64,000 nt of DNA from Flavobacterium fluvii (GCF_900129545.1 NZ_FQWB01000008.1:118639-182638); one strand, 5' to 3'; positions 42,163 through 50,970 are shown, counted from the first letter of the stretch. Notes: generated from the sequence alone by a model not told the origin. Numbers and translations: made by a program.

Positions 42163-42188
42163 ACTTTGAAATACAAAGTACTTTGTAT
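42163..42188. promoter_or_regulatory. Palindromic operator candidate between divergent genes
   Basis: A perfect 18-base palindrome, ATACAAAGTACTTTGTAT, lies at 42171-42188. It is overlapped on the left by ACTTTG-5-CAAAGT (42163-42179). It covers the TTTG -33 box of the promoter driving the DUF2236 gene, so a bound repressor would block that promoter. Confidence 0.5.
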
Positions 42189-42211
42189 ATAAAAAAATAT
42201 TTGTAATTTAG
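42182..42211 (+). promoter_or_regulatory. Possible promoter of the DUF2236 gene
   Basis: TTTG at 42182-42185 and TAATTTAG at 42204-42211 are 18 bases apart; the -33 box lies inside the palindrome at 42171-42188. Confidence 0.4.
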
Positions 42212-42230
42212 CACAACAAAATAGGACGTT

Positions 42231-42995
42231 ATGCAATTCTTTGTTGAAAATAAATCGATTGTCAGGAAAATATGGGGAAAGAGCGACACCGTACTTTTTA
42301 TTTTTGCGGGAGCCTCTGCTGAATTTGCCCTCAACAAAGCCGTGGATTGGCTTTATTTTACGGGCAAGTTGCCTTCGGATCCTTTGGGCAGGCTGTTCTC
42401 CACGGTCAGGTATGCCAGAAGGATTGTTTTCTCGTCAAGGGATGAAGCTTATGGAGCCATTGACGTCATGCGGCAAATACATTCAGCGGTGGAACAAAAC
42501 CGCGGAGCCGCCATACCGGACTGGGCTTATCGTGACGTGCTGTTTATGCTTATTCATTATTCCATTGCGTCATACGAGTTGCTGGAAGAAAAATTAAGCG
42601 ATGAAGAAAAGGAAGAAGTTTACAATGTTTTTTATCGTGTTGGCGCAAGAATGGGATTGACGGCTTTGCCACTTACTTACGTCGAATGGTTGCCGGTGAG
42701 GGAAGCGCATTTAATGGAAAACTTGCGCAAGAGTGACTATACTGCGGATCTTTTTAAACAATATAAAAAACACCTTGGTGCCTTGCGGTATAGGATGCTG
42801 ATTGAAAGCCAAAAAGTAATGGTTCCCAACAGAGTAAAAGAATTGTTGCATTTTAATGATTTTACCCTGCTTACGCCCCTAGTTCCGATGTATAAAATTA
42901 GCAGGCTGATGCACCTGGATTGGTTGGTCAAAAGCTTGTTGTTTCCTTCAGAATACAAAGACCAAATAAACGAACTGGACATTCGCCAGGATTAA
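42231..42995 (+). CDS. DUF2236 / MpaB-family oxygenase-like protein
   Basis: This 254-residue protein matches the DUF2236 (oxygenase MpaB/rubber oxygenase-like) family: AGASAEFALNKAVDWLYFTG near the N terminus, RYARRIVFSS, and the GAAIPDWAYRDVLFMLIHY stretch. Some members are haem proteins that oxidise hydrophobic substrates. Function here is unknown. It begins directly behind a promoter that overlaps a palindromic site, which suggests repression by a small DNA-binding protein encoded elsewhere. Confidence 0.85.
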   Translation: MQFFVENKSIVRKIWGKSDTVLFIFAGASAEFALNKAVDWLYFTGKLPSDPLGRLFSTVRYARRIVFSSRDEAYGAIDVMRQIHSAVEQNRGAAIPDWAYRDVLFMLIHYSIASYELLEEKLSDEEKEEVYNVFYRVGARMGLTALPLTYVEWLPVREAHLMENLRKSDYTADLFKQYKKHLGALRYRMLIESQKVMVPNRVKELLHFNDFTLLTPLVPMYKISRLMHLDWLVKSLLFPSEYKDQINELDIRQD

Positions 42996-43022
42996 AGCAG
43001 AAGATGTATAATTGGTTTGGCT

Positions 43023-43394
43023 TTATTCAAGATGATAGCAATCCACGGTATTGGTATAAATCATCACTACGGAAAGAGTCTTTTCCTTGAAAGAAAGTTT
43101 TGTTTCATTTCGTTTTGCAAATTGCATATTCAAAATTGCCATTCCAATTGTTTTTCCAAAAGCAAAAATGGTCAGGAATCTATACATAATGAATATCACA
43201 AAAACATAAAAAAACATAAAACTCAACTGGTTTGGGAATTCTATTAGATTCGATAGTTTGGGAAAATAATGAAAAAGAGTAGTTTGAATAACAAGTACTA
43301 AAATGGCATCTATAATTCCTGCACCATTTTTTCTTAAAACTTCAGTCTTTTTCAGTTCATAATTATCGTTTTCAAATTCTTTAAATTCAGTCAT
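43023..43394 (-). CDS. RDD-family-like membrane protein
   Basis: The 123-residue protein has two or three hydrophobic segments and the RDD-family motif FGKTIGMAILNMQF. The N-terminal RxxAxxxD part is represented by RKNGAGIIDAIL. RDD proteins are small membrane proteins, some of them linked to Na+/H+ exchange; the function is unknown here. The C terminus is a little shorter than in most relatives. It is convergent with the DUF2236 gene. Confidence 0.7.
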   Translation of the reverse strand: MTEFKEFENDNYELKKTEVLRKNGAGIIDAILVLVIQTTLFHYFPKLSNLIEFPNQLSFMFFYVFVIFIMYRFLTIFAFGKTIGMAILNMQFAKRNETKLSFKEKTLSVVMIYTNTVDCYHLE

Positions 43395-43437
43395 TTTGCT
43401 TGTTATTTTTAATATTTAAATCCACTTTTTTTCTTGA

Positions 43438-43465
43438 GCTAGTGCGAGCTTCAAGCTCGTACCCA
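43438..43465. repeat. REP-like inverted repeat, left copy
   Basis: This 28-base unit is the exact reverse complement of the one at 44106-44133. Inside it CGAGCTT and AAGCTCG form a near-perfect hairpin. It lies 10 bases after the transposase stop. Confidence 0.9.
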
Positions 43466-43474
43466 TTATCACAA

Positions 43475-44023
43475 TCAATTCAAATCTATTTCTAAAATTG
43501 TTTGGTCATTATTGCCATAATTCCTTGCGCTGCTGTATTTCCAATCTGTAGGGTCGGTTACAAAACCCGATTCGACAGGGTTATTATGAATGTAATTTAG
43601 TTTTTGCTCAAACACTTTTAAACTCCAAATCTCTATTGGCTGATTGTTTTGTTGCCAAAACTGTTTTTCCTTGACATTGCTGTTTTTCTTTCCTGCTCTT
43701 TCAAACATCCACAGCAGCCATTCGCGCCGACTTTCTTGTGGGTTGTCTTGAATTGTTTTCATTATCTTTCTGGATGTAAAACCTTTTAAATCCCTCATCA
43801 ATCCTGATGGGTCGCCTAAAGCCGACCTAAAAATTAAATGCACGTGACTTGGCATAATACAATAACCATAAATTTCCATACCCTTGTTTTTTCTGCAATG
43901 GTCTAATGATTCGGTCATTATTGAAAAATATAGATCTCTTGTAAATATATCTATCCAATTGACTGTTGCAAAACTTATAAAATAAGCGCCGCCTTTTTCG
44001 TGAAATTTATATTTTCGGCTCAT
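43475..44023 (-). CDS. REP-associated tyrosine transposase (RAYT, Y1/IS200-like)
   Basis: The 182-residue protein has the Y1 transposase fold: metal-binding HuH motif His60-x-His62 in MPSHVHLIF and a catalytic Tyr144 in LNYIHNNPV. RAYTs are single-domain relatives of IS200 transposases that occur as one copy flanked by short inverted palindromes (REPs) and are thought to spread those REPs. Here a perfect 28-base inverted pair flanks it (43438-43465 and 44106-44133). A third, diverged unit lies at 44443-44470. The protein is intact. There is no accessory orfB. Confidence 0.93.
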   Translation of the reverse strand: MSRKYKFHEKGGAYFISFATVNWIDIFTRDLYFSIMTESLDHCRKNKGMEIYGYCIMPSHVHLIFRSALGDPSGLMRDLKGFTSRKIMKTIQDNPQESRREWLLWMFERAGKKNSNVKEKQFWQQNNQPIEIWSLKVFEQKLNYIHNNPVESGFVTDPTDWKYSSARNYGNNDQTILEIDLN

Positions 44024-44105
44024 TGGTCATTTTTTTGTAACTATAAATATTCTTAAAACGAAAAACTGCAACTTTATAAGTATGTAATTGGTTTGCTCAA
44101 CTTTG

Positions 44106-44133
44106 TGGGTACGAGCTTGAAGCTCGCACTAGC
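44106..44133. repeat. REP-like inverted repeat, right copy
   Basis: Identical in reverse complement to 43438-43465 over 28 bases; internal hairpin CGAGCTTGAAGCTCG preceded by TGGGTA. It lies 83 bases upstream of the transposase start. Confidence 0.9.
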
Positions 44134-44167
44134 GCTGTGTTGCCTTATGCTCGCGACGGCTGGGGTT

Positions 44168-44356
44168 TTATTTTTCAGGCTGGTTTTTACCTTTTATTAA
44201 AAAGTAAATAGATAATACAAATACAATTAAATAAAGAATATCCAAAGCAGGCTCTTTCAACGTGAAATTTTTAAAATCTATGTGTTTGAATAATGTCAAA
44301 CCTAAAGTAAATGCGATAAAGGCAAAAAACCAGTTTATTCCTTTTTTATTTTCCAT
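44168..44356 (-). CDS. Small membrane protein
   Basis: A 62-residue protein with two hydrophobic segments (about 8-24 and 36-54) and charged ends (MENKKG, KGKNQPEK). It is short, but the good start, length and clear two-segment pattern make it plausible. No family is recognised. Confidence 0.55.
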   Translation of the reverse strand: MENKKGINWFFAFIAFTLGLTLFKHIDFKNFTLKEPALDILYLIVFVLSIYFLIKGKNQPEK

Positions 44357-44442
44357 ATTTATTACTATTTGATTAACAAGTCAATTTATGTTTCGTTTAG
44401 TCTGTTGTTCAAAACTATGAGAGTTGTAGTTGCATAATGTAG

Positions 44443-44470
44443 TGGGTATGAAGTCTCGACTTCGTACAGC
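44443..44470. repeat. Third, diverged REP-like unit
   Basis: TGGGTATGAAGTCTCGACTT followed by CGTACAGC has the same plan as the transposase-flanking units (TGGGTA, then a hairpin with arms GAAGT/ACTTC and a CTCG loop) but a changed stem sequence, with pairing kept. Confidence 0.6.
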
Positions 44471-44477
44471 AGGGTTA

Positions 44478-45308
44478 TCAAGTTTTTGAAATTCTTGCTG
44501 TTTGGATGATTCCGCTTTTTGATATAATATCCAATTCAATTTTTTCATTTTTTACATTTGCCGACATTTCCATGTCCATTTGGTATTTAAGGTTGAAATT
44601 ATTGATGACATCGTAAAGTAATTTTCCTTTACCAGTTCCTGCAGCATTCATTGGAAATTTAGTCGTGCTACTTTTCATCGTGTACACTTGCGAGATGTCA
44701 AAATCGGCTATGTTATTTTTGATGTTTAGTAATTTATAGGTAGTGGTAATTGTCATGTCTAATTGTACGCCGGCCATTGGAATGGAAAGTGGAGTGTCTA
44801 AAGCAAAAACTTCCCCAACTTTAACTTTCCTTTCCGGAATATTTATTTGGGCAAAAGTAGCTTGCATAGTTTGCAGAATATTTTTTTTAAATTCTTCACT
44901 TAGACCGTTTGAAACGATGGAATCCAACGTAGGCATATTTCCAACGGTTCCTTTTCCGTAGATAATTGTTCCATTTGGAATTGTTATTTTGTTGTCACTA
45001 TTGGTTGTTTTGAGAAACTCGATAGTTAGTGGAAAATCCTTTTTGGCAGACAATTTCCCGGTTTTATAAACGGATTCAACTATAGAATGACTGTCATTGA
45101 CGGTAGGGTTTTGAATTCCTTTGCCTTTTATTTTTTGCATGATTTCTGGATCACCCGAATATTTCATTTCTATATGACTCGTTTGATCCATTGTTTGGTT
45201 GTAACTTGTTTCGGGATTGTATTGTATCTTCAATTGGAATTCGTTTTTGCTTTGTGCGCTACATAGGTGTGAGGCAATAAGGAACAGAAATAGGATAGTT
45301 TTTTGCAT
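44478..45308 (-). CDS. Secreted protein of unknown function (DUF6263-like)
   Basis: A 276-residue protein with a signal peptide (FLFLIASHLCSAQ); the start at 45308 was chosen because it places the signal at the N terminus. The frame opens 108 bases further upstream, with a hydrophobic but atypical stretch. The mature part is rich in beta-strand-like sequence, with a conserved pattern KVGEVFALDTPLSIPM. It resembles the DUF6263 group of Bacteroidota periplasmic proteins. No enzyme motif is seen. It should be periplasmic. Confidence 0.75.
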   Translation of the reverse strand: MQKTILFLFLIASHLCSAQSKNEFQLKIQYNPETSYNQTMDQTSHIEMKYSGDPEIMQKIKGKGIQNPTVNDSHSIVESVYKTGKLSAKKDFPLTIEFLKTTNSDNKITIPNGTIIYGKGTVGNMPTLDSIVSNGLSEEFKKNILQTMQATFAQINIPERKVKVGEVFALDTPLSIPMAGVQLDMTITTTYKLLNIKNNIADFDISQVYTMKSSTTKFPMNAAGTGKGKLLYDVINNFNLKYQMDMEMSANVKNEKIELDIISKSGIIQTARISKT

Positions 45309-45569
45309 TTTTTGGAATAGGTTATTTTTATCAAAAATAATAAAAAAAATAGTACAAAATAATATTATTTCTTCGAATATGAAGCGAAGATTTTGTTTTA
45401 GAATACTAAAAGTCATAATTAGCCCCGAGTGAAGTGAAAATCCTTGTTATGGTGAGATTGCCGCGCAAGCTCGCAATGGCAAGATTGCAACGAAAAGCGG
45501 GAGCAGAGGTCATAAAAACCCCAAAATGTCTTGCTCCTAAAAATCAATCCATTATCTCTGGACAAATAT
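45309..45569. other. Intergenic region between the secreted protein and rpsA
   Basis: Most of this is AT-rich and non-coding. A more GC-rich patch at about 45430-45510 (with GATTGCCGCGCAAGCTCGC) resembles the short imperfect palindromic fragments common between genes in this genus. The rpsA promoter lies immediately after this stretch. Confidence 0.5.
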
Positions 45570-45600
45570 TTTGCAGATAAATAAAAAAGAATTACTTTTG
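45570..45600 (+). promoter_or_regulatory. Promoter of rpsA
   Basis: TTTG at 45570-45573 and TACTTTTG at 45593-45600 match the Bacteroidota promoter exactly, with a 19-base spacer. The predicted start near 45606 gives a leader of about 115 bases before the ATG, room for a regulatory structure. Confidence 0.75.
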
Positions 45601-45719
45601 CACACCTTTTGGTGAATAGGAGTTTCCTTTAGGTATCAACAAAATATACAAACAACTTCTGTTGTTTTCTAGCACGTTATGAAACTCGAGAGAATGCAGA
45701 ATACAAATTTTTAATCAGC

Positions 45720-47498
45720 ATGTCTGAAATTTTAAAATCACAAGAAGAGTTTTTAGCAAATTTTAACTGGCACAACTTCGAAGAAGGTATTGATGCAGTA
45801 GATGAGAAAAACTTACAAGAATTCGAAGACCTAGTTTCAAAAACTTTTATCGCGACAGATCAAGAAGAAGTAGTAGAAGGTATCGTTGTTAGAATCACTG
45901 ATAGAGACGTTATCGTTGATATCAACGCAAAATCGGAAGGTGTTATTTCATTGAACGAATTCCGTTACAATCCAGCATTAAAAGTAGGTGACAAAGTAGA
46001 AGTATTGATTGACATCCGTGAGGATAAAACAGGTCAATTGGTATTGTCTCACAGAAAAGCACGTACTATCAAATCATGGGATAGAGTTATTTCGGCTAAC
46101 GAAACAGGAGAAATCGTTAATGGTTTTGTAAAATGCAGAACTAAAGGTGGTATGATCGTTGACGTTTTCGGAATTGAAGCTTTCCTTCCAGGTTCTCAAA
46201 TTGATGTTAAACCAATTAGAGACTACGATGTATATGTAAACAAAATGATGGAATTCAAAGTGGTAAAAATCAACCACGAATTCAAAAATGTTGTTGTATC
46301 TCACAAAGCGCTTATCGAAGCGGATATTGAAGTACAGAAAAAAGAAATCATCGGAAAATTACAAAAAGGACAAGTGTTGGAAGGTGTTGTTAAAAACATC
46401 ACTTCTTACGGTGTGTTTATTGACTTAGGTGGTGTTGACGGATTGATCCACATTACTGACCTTTCTTGGTCTAGAATCAACCACCCATCTGAAGTTCTTG
46501 AATTAGACCAAGTTCTTAACGTGGTTATCCTTGATTTTGATGATGAGAAAACAAGAATCCAATTAGGATTGAAACAATTGAACGCTCACCCTTGGGATGC
46601 TCTTGACGCTAAATTGGCAATTGGAGACAAAGTAAAAGGTAAAGTAGTTGTAATCGCTGATTACGGTGCATTTATCGAAGTTGCTGAAGGTGTTGAAGGT
46701 TTGATCCACGTTTCTGAAATGTCATGGTCAACTCATTTACGTTCTGCACAAGATTTCGTAAAAGTTGGAGATGTTGTTGAGGCTGTTATCCTTACTTTGG
46801 ATAGAGATGACCGTAAAATGTCATTAGGTATCAAACAATTGACTCAAGATCCTTGGACTGACATCACTGCCAAGTACCCAGTAGGTTCTAAACATACAGG
46901 TATCGTTAGAAACTTTACAAACTTTGGAATTTTCGTGGAATTGGAAGAAGGAATCGACGGATTGATTTATATCTCTGACCTTTCTTGGACCAAGAAAATC
47001 AAACACCCATCTGAATTTGTAAATGTTGGTGAAAAATTAGACGTAGTGGTATTGGAATTGGATGTTGACGGACGTAAATTATCTTTAGGTCACAAACAAA
47101 CTACTGCCAATCCTTGGGATCAATACGAAGATTCATTCGCAGTGGGAACTATCCACTCAGGTGAAATCTCTGAAATTGTTGACAAAGGAGCTACCGTAGA
47201 ATTTGGTGATGATATCGTTGCTTTCATTCCTACACGTCACCTTGAAAAAGAAGACGGTAAGAAATTGAAAAAAGGCGAAACTGCTGATTTCAAAGTAATC
47301 GAATTCAACAAAGAATTCAAAAGAGTAGTTGCTTCACACACTGCAATCTTCCGTGAAGAAGAAGAGAAAAATGTGAAAGCTGCAGTTGAAACTTCATCTG
47401 CTGCCTCTACAAATGCACCAGCTGCAACTCTTGGAGACAACAATGACATCCTTGCAGGTCTTAAAGCCCAAATGGAAAAAAACGAAAAAAAGAAATAA
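45720..47498 (+). CDS. rpsA: 30S ribosomal protein S1
   Basis: The 592-residue protein carries six S1 RNA-binding repeats (repeats 3-5 contain GVFIDLGGVDGLIHITDLSW, GAFIEVAEGVEGLIHVSEMS and GIFVELEEGIDGLIYISDLS; the outer repeats are more diverged) and a Lys/Glu-rich tail. Protein S1 helps mRNA binding and unfolding on the small subunit. In Bacteroidota, where Shine-Dalgarno sequences are weak, S1 is likely to be important in start selection. A strong promoter precedes it and a terminator follows. It has a slightly higher GC and regular codon use, as expected for a highly expressed gene. Confidence 0.97.
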   Translation: MSEILKSQEEFLANFNWHNFEEGIDAVDEKNLQEFEDLVSKTFIATDQEEVVEGIVVRITDRDVIVDINAKSEGVISLNEFRYNPALKVGDKVEVLIDIREDKTGQLVLSHRKARTIKSWDRVISANETGEIVNGFVKCRTKGGMIVDVFGIEAFLPGSQIDVKPIRDYDVYVNKMMEFKVVKINHEFKNVVVSHKALIEADIEVQKKEIIGKLQKGQVLEGVVKNITSYGVFIDLGGVDGLIHITDLSWSRINHPSEVLELDQVLNVVILDFDDEKTRIQLGLKQLNAHPWDALDAKLAIGDKVKGKVVVIADYGAFIEVAEGVEGLIHVSEMSWSTHLRSAQDFVKVGDVVEAVILTLDRDDRKMSLGIKQLTQDPWTDITAKYPVGSKHTGIVRNFTNFGIFVELEEGIDGLIYISDLSWTKKIKHPSEFVNVGEKLDVVVLELDVDGRKLSLGHKQTTANPWDQYEDSFAVGTIHSGEISEIVDKGATVEFGDDIVAFIPTRHLEKEDGKKLKKGETADFKVIEFNKEFKRVVASHTAIFREEEEKNVKAAVETSSAASTNAPAATLGDNNDILAGLKAQMEKNEKKK

Positions 47499-47520
47499 TC
47501 TTTTAATCGTTTGAATATAG

Positions 47521-47547
47521 AAAGTCCCGAGCAATCGGGACTTTTTT
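47521..47547 (+). terminator. Terminator of rpsA
   Basis: The stem AAGTCCCGA / TCGGGACTT with a four-base loop is followed by a T-run, 22 bases after the rpsA stop. Confidence 0.9.
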
Positions 47548-47759
47548 TGTTATTGATGTTGCCATAAATTTGGATTTACTTTTTTTAAATTTAAGTTTTT
47601 TTGATTTTAAACCATTAAGAAATTAAGATTTATTAAGTTGGTCATTTTTTTGATAGGGCAAATTTAAGTGACTTTAGGAATTGTTTATTTTAGAAGTTTA
47701 CAAAAAATATATTTAGTAATATAGTAATCTCCGCAGCAATGTTGAACTTTTTTTGCTAT

Positions 47760-47804
47760 TATTTTACACAGATTAGGAATTGGATTCCTAATCTGTGTAA
47801 AATA
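47760..47804. repeat. Perfect 21-bp-arm hairpin
   Basis: The arms run from 47760-47780 and 47784-47804, perfectly complementary with a three-base TGG loop (core ACACAGATTAGGAAT). It lies in the 410-base region between rpsA and pheT, which also holds a half copy of the dispersed repeat (AAACCATTAAG... at 47609-47640). There is no T-run after it. Perfect arms suggest a recent element or a maintained structure. Confidence 0.8.
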
Positions 47805-47825
47805 TATGAAGATTTGTTTTTAAAC

Positions 47826-47862
47826 AAAAATGCCAATCCTGATTTTAGGATTGGCATTTTTT
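47826..47862. terminator. Terminator of pheT
   Basis: Arms AAATGCCAATCCT and AGGATTGGCATTT with a six-base loop; A-run and T-run on each side, so it can act on either strand. It lies downstream of pheT on the minus strand. Confidence 0.8.
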
Positions 47863-47907
47863 ATACAATTTAAACATGCACTTAAATGACTTATATGGTT
47901 CAAAAAA

Positions 47908-50328
47908 TTATCTCAAACTAGCACCTAATTCAGTTTCCAGATTCTTTTGTAATTTGCCCATAATCTTGTCAATTTGGACATCGGTCAAGGTTTTGGTGTT
48001 GTCTTGAATCGTGAAACTTACCGCATACGATTTCTTGCCTTCCGGAAGATTTTTTCCTTGGTACACGTCAAATAAACTAATGTCTTTCAATAATGATTTT
48101 TCGGTTTGTCTGGCAAGATTGTAAACAGCGTCAAAAGATATGTTGTCATCCAACAATAAAGACAAATCTCTGCGAACTTCTGGATATTTAGGAATTTCGA
48201 CAAACTTGATTTTATTGGAAAGTAGTTTCAAGATCAAAGCCCAGTTGAAATCGGCGAACAAAACTTCTTGCTTGATATCGAAATGTTTCAGAATTGATTT
48301 TTTTACCACACCATATTCTACAAGAATATCATTTCCTTGGCCTATTGCGATTCCTTCAGAGAAAACATCGGTAGTCACGGGAAGATTTTGTGTTTTTTGA
48401 ATTCCCAACCTCGAAAGCACGGCATCAACATAACCTTTGAACAAGAAGAAGTCGGTTGGTTTCTGTGCACTGGTCCAGTTTTCCTGATTTCTGTTTCCGG
48501 TGATGAACATCGTCAAATGCTTGTGTTCTTCGTAACCCGATGGAAACTTGTGGTAGGTTTTTCCAAATTCGAACAATTTCAAATCCGAATTTCTGCGATT
48601 GATGTTATACGAAATCGCTTCCAAACCAGAAAACAACAACGATTGACGCATCGCTGCCAAATCATTGCTCAATGGATTCAACATCATTACGTTGTGTTCC
48701 TCTTTCAGCATTTCCGACAATTGCACGTAGGTAGAAGTCGTCAAGGAATTGGCCATCATTTCATGAAAACCTTGTGAATTCAATTGTGTTGCGATAACGT
48801 TTTGCACTTTGTAATCTTCCGTTCTCGGAGCATTGGAAACCGTGGCATTCAATTTGTCCGAAAATTTGATGTTGTTGTAACCGTACACTCGTAGAATTTC
48901 CTCGATAACGTCGATTTCTCTTTGTACGTCCACGCGATAAGCAGGAATGGTCAATCCTAATCCGGCATCAGAAACGCTGTTTACCTTGATTTCCAAGGAA
49001 GCCAAGATGTTTTTGATGATTTCTTTCGGCAATTCTTGACCGATGATTTTCTTTACATTGTTGAAATTCAAAACCACCGGGAAATCGGCAATTTTCTTTG
49101 GATAAATATCCACAATATCGGAAGTGATTTCGCCTCCGGCCACTTCTTGAATCAACAAGGCGGCACGTTTCAATGCATATTCCGTGATGGTTGGATCGAT
49201 TCCTCTTTCAAAACGGAAAGAAGCGTCCGTGTTTAGTTGGTGTCTTTTGGCACTTTTTCGAATGCTCACGGGATTGAAATAAGCACTTTCCAAGAAAATA
49301 GAAGTAGTTTTTTCTGTAACTCCAGAATCTTTTCCACCAAAAACTCCCGCAATACACAAAGGCCCTTTTTCGTCACAAATCATCAAGTCTTCTTCGTGCA
49401 AACTTCTCTCTATATCGTCAAGGGTCGTGAATTTAGTTCCTGCAGGAAGTGTTTTTACGATTATTTTACCGTGAATTTTCGAAGCCTCAAAGGCGTGAAG
49501 CGGTTGACCCAATTCGTGTAAAACATAATTGGTAACATCCACGATATTATTTTTTGGATTTAATCCAATGGATTTTAATCTGTTTTGCAACCAAGCAGGT
49601 GATGGTTTTACGGTAATTCCAGAAATGGTAACCCCGCAATATCTTGGAGCCAAAAGAGGTTTTTCGACACTGACATCTATTTTCAAGGTTCTTTTGTCCA
49701 CTCTAAAATTACTCACGGAAGGGGAAAGTAGTTCCACTTTAACACCCGTTTGCAACAACCCGGCTCTTAAATCCCTGGCAGTTCCAAAATGGCTCATGGC
49801 ATCGGCACGATTGGGAGTGAGTCCAATTTCGAATACTTCGTCATTTTCAATTTTGAAAACTGTTGCAGCAGAAGTTCCCGCTGCTATGGAATTGTCAAGT
49901 ACCATAATTCCGTCGTGACTTTCGCCAAGACCCAATTCGTCTTCGGCACAAATCATTCCGTGACTTTCTTGTCCGCGAATTTTTCCTTTTTTGATTTGAA
50001 AAGCAACACCTTCTTTGTCGTATAATGTGGTTCCAATAGTGGCAACGGGTACTTTTTGTCCTGCGGCAACATTGGCTGCACCACAAACAATTTGAACGGG
50101 AACACCATTGCCTAAATCAACCGTGGTTACTTTCAAACGATCGGCATCAGGATGCGGAACACAAGTAAGAACGTGGCCTACAACAATGCCTTCCAAGCCG
50201 CCTTTTACCGATTGGTATTTTTCCACCACTTCCACTTCCAGACCCAAGTCTGTCAATAATGCCGCAGTTTCATCGGATTTCCAGTCTATTTTTATGAATT
50301 GTTTTAACCAGTTGTAAGATATTTTCAT
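47908..50328 (-). CDS. pheT: Phenylalanyl-tRNA synthetase beta subunit
   Basis: The 806-residue subunit begins with MKISYNWLKQFIKIDW and has the family domains in order: tRNA-binding EMAP-like domain (residues 40-150, VVGHVLTCVPHPDADRLKV), B3/B4 editing domain, B5 domain, the catalytic-like core and the C-terminal ferredoxin-fold anticodon-binding domain (YPEVRRDLSLLLDD). It pairs with PheS, not in this window. It charges tRNA-Phe and edits mischarged Tyr. It is a stand-alone gene on the minus strand, facing rpsA. Confidence 0.97.
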   Translation of the reverse strand: MKISYNWLKQFIKIDWKSDETAALLTDLGLEVEVVEKYQSVKGGLEGIVVGHVLTCVPHPDADRLKVTTVDLGNGVPVQIVCGAANVAAGQKVPVATIGTTLYDKEGVAFQIKKGKIRGQESHGMICAEDELGLGESHDGIMVLDNSIAAGTSAATVFKIENDEVFEIGLTPNRADAMSHFGTARDLRAGLLQTGVKVELLSPSVSNFRVDKRTLKIDVSVEKPLLAPRYCGVTISGITVKPSPAWLQNRLKSIGLNPKNNIVDVTNYVLHELGQPLHAFEASKIHGKIIVKTLPAGTKFTTLDDIERSLHEEDLMICDEKGPLCIAGVFGGKDSGVTEKTTSIFLESAYFNPVSIRKSAKRHQLNTDASFRFERGIDPTITEYALKRAALLIQEVAGGEITSDIVDIYPKKIADFPVVLNFNNVKKIIGQELPKEIIKNILASLEIKVNSVSDAGLGLTIPAYRVDVQREIDVIEEILRVYGYNNIKFSDKLNATVSNAPRTEDYKVQNVIATQLNSQGFHEMMANSLTTSTYVQLSEMLKEEHNVMMLNPLSNDLAAMRQSLLFSGLEAISYNINRRNSDLKLFEFGKTYHKFPSGYEEHKHLTMFITGNRNQENWTSAQKPTDFFLFKGYVDAVLSRLGIQKTQNLPVTTDVFSEGIAIGQGNDILVEYGVVKKSILKHFDIKQEVLFADFNWALILKLLSNKIKFVEIPKYPEVRRDLSLLLDDNISFDAVYNLARQTEKSLLKDISLFDVYQGKNLPEGKKSYAVSFTIQDNTKTLTDVQIDKIMGKLQKNLETELGASLR

Positions 50329-50430
50329 TTGAGAATTTTAATGAGAATGCAAATATAAGGATTGCAGTTTGGAGTAAGAAACAATTTATTTGGTTTTTTG
50401 AATAGAATTTACATATTCAAATGGGTAATT

Positions 50431-50970
50431 CTAGTTGTTTGCTGCCAATAATCTTTTTGCCAAACCAAGGTTGGTTGAACCATCCATCTTGATGGTCAAG
50501 AAAAAGTTTAGTTGCCAGCTTTGGGTTTTTTCGGCTTGCTTGTTTTGGGGAATATCCCAAGGAGGATAAACACGAATGCCCCGTTTTCCTGATTTACCGT
50601 TTTGTGTTATAATTCCTTTGTCGGCCAGAGCGGTTGTAGGGAAAATAAATTGTCCAAAATGGTCACCATTTCTGGAAGAAACAATGATAAAATCTATTTC
50701 GTCATTTACATCAAAAGGTTCGGTTATTCCATCTTGGTTTCTTTTCCAAATCGTTACAAATTGGCCGTTTTTTGTGGGAGTAATTTTGGAAACCCTGTAT
50801 TGAATTTTCCTTCCATCAAGTTCGAAGGAACAAGCACCGTATTCAATGCTTTCGGAATTCAATTGTGGATTTTTCAAGACAAAATTGCATTGGTCATAAA
50901 CCAATTCTTTGGCTGTTTTCAAGTCGTCGTGAAAGGAATTTGGAATTGTCATAAACATTTCAGTTATCAA
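50431..50970 (-). CDS. MepB-family protein
   Basis: This 179-residue cytoplasmic protein matches the MepB family (conserved blocks YGACSFELDGRKIQYRVSKI, FGQFIFPTTALADKGI and GKRGIRVYPPWD). The name comes from a gene next to the MepA drug pump of Staphylococcus; function is unknown. The start could be residue 5 or 7 of the listed frame (also Met). A dispersed repeat (51012-51122) lies just upstream. Confidence 0.85.
   Translation of the reverse strand: MITEMFMTIPNSFHDDLKTAKELVYDQCNFVLKNPQLNSESIEYGACSFELDGRKIQYRVSKITPTKNGQFVTIWKRNQDGITEPFDVNDEIDFIIVSSRNGDHFGQFIFPTTALADKGIITQNGKSGKRGIRVYPPWDIPQNKQAEKTQSWQLNFFLTIKMDGSTNLGLAKRLLAANN

Noticed and set aside
45720..47498. Fusion or duplication within rpsA
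   Set aside because: The repeated S1 units are the normal domain structure of ribosomal protein S1.
48337..48777. Antisense frame of 146 codons opposite pheT
   Set aside because: No domain, inside pheT on the opposite strand.
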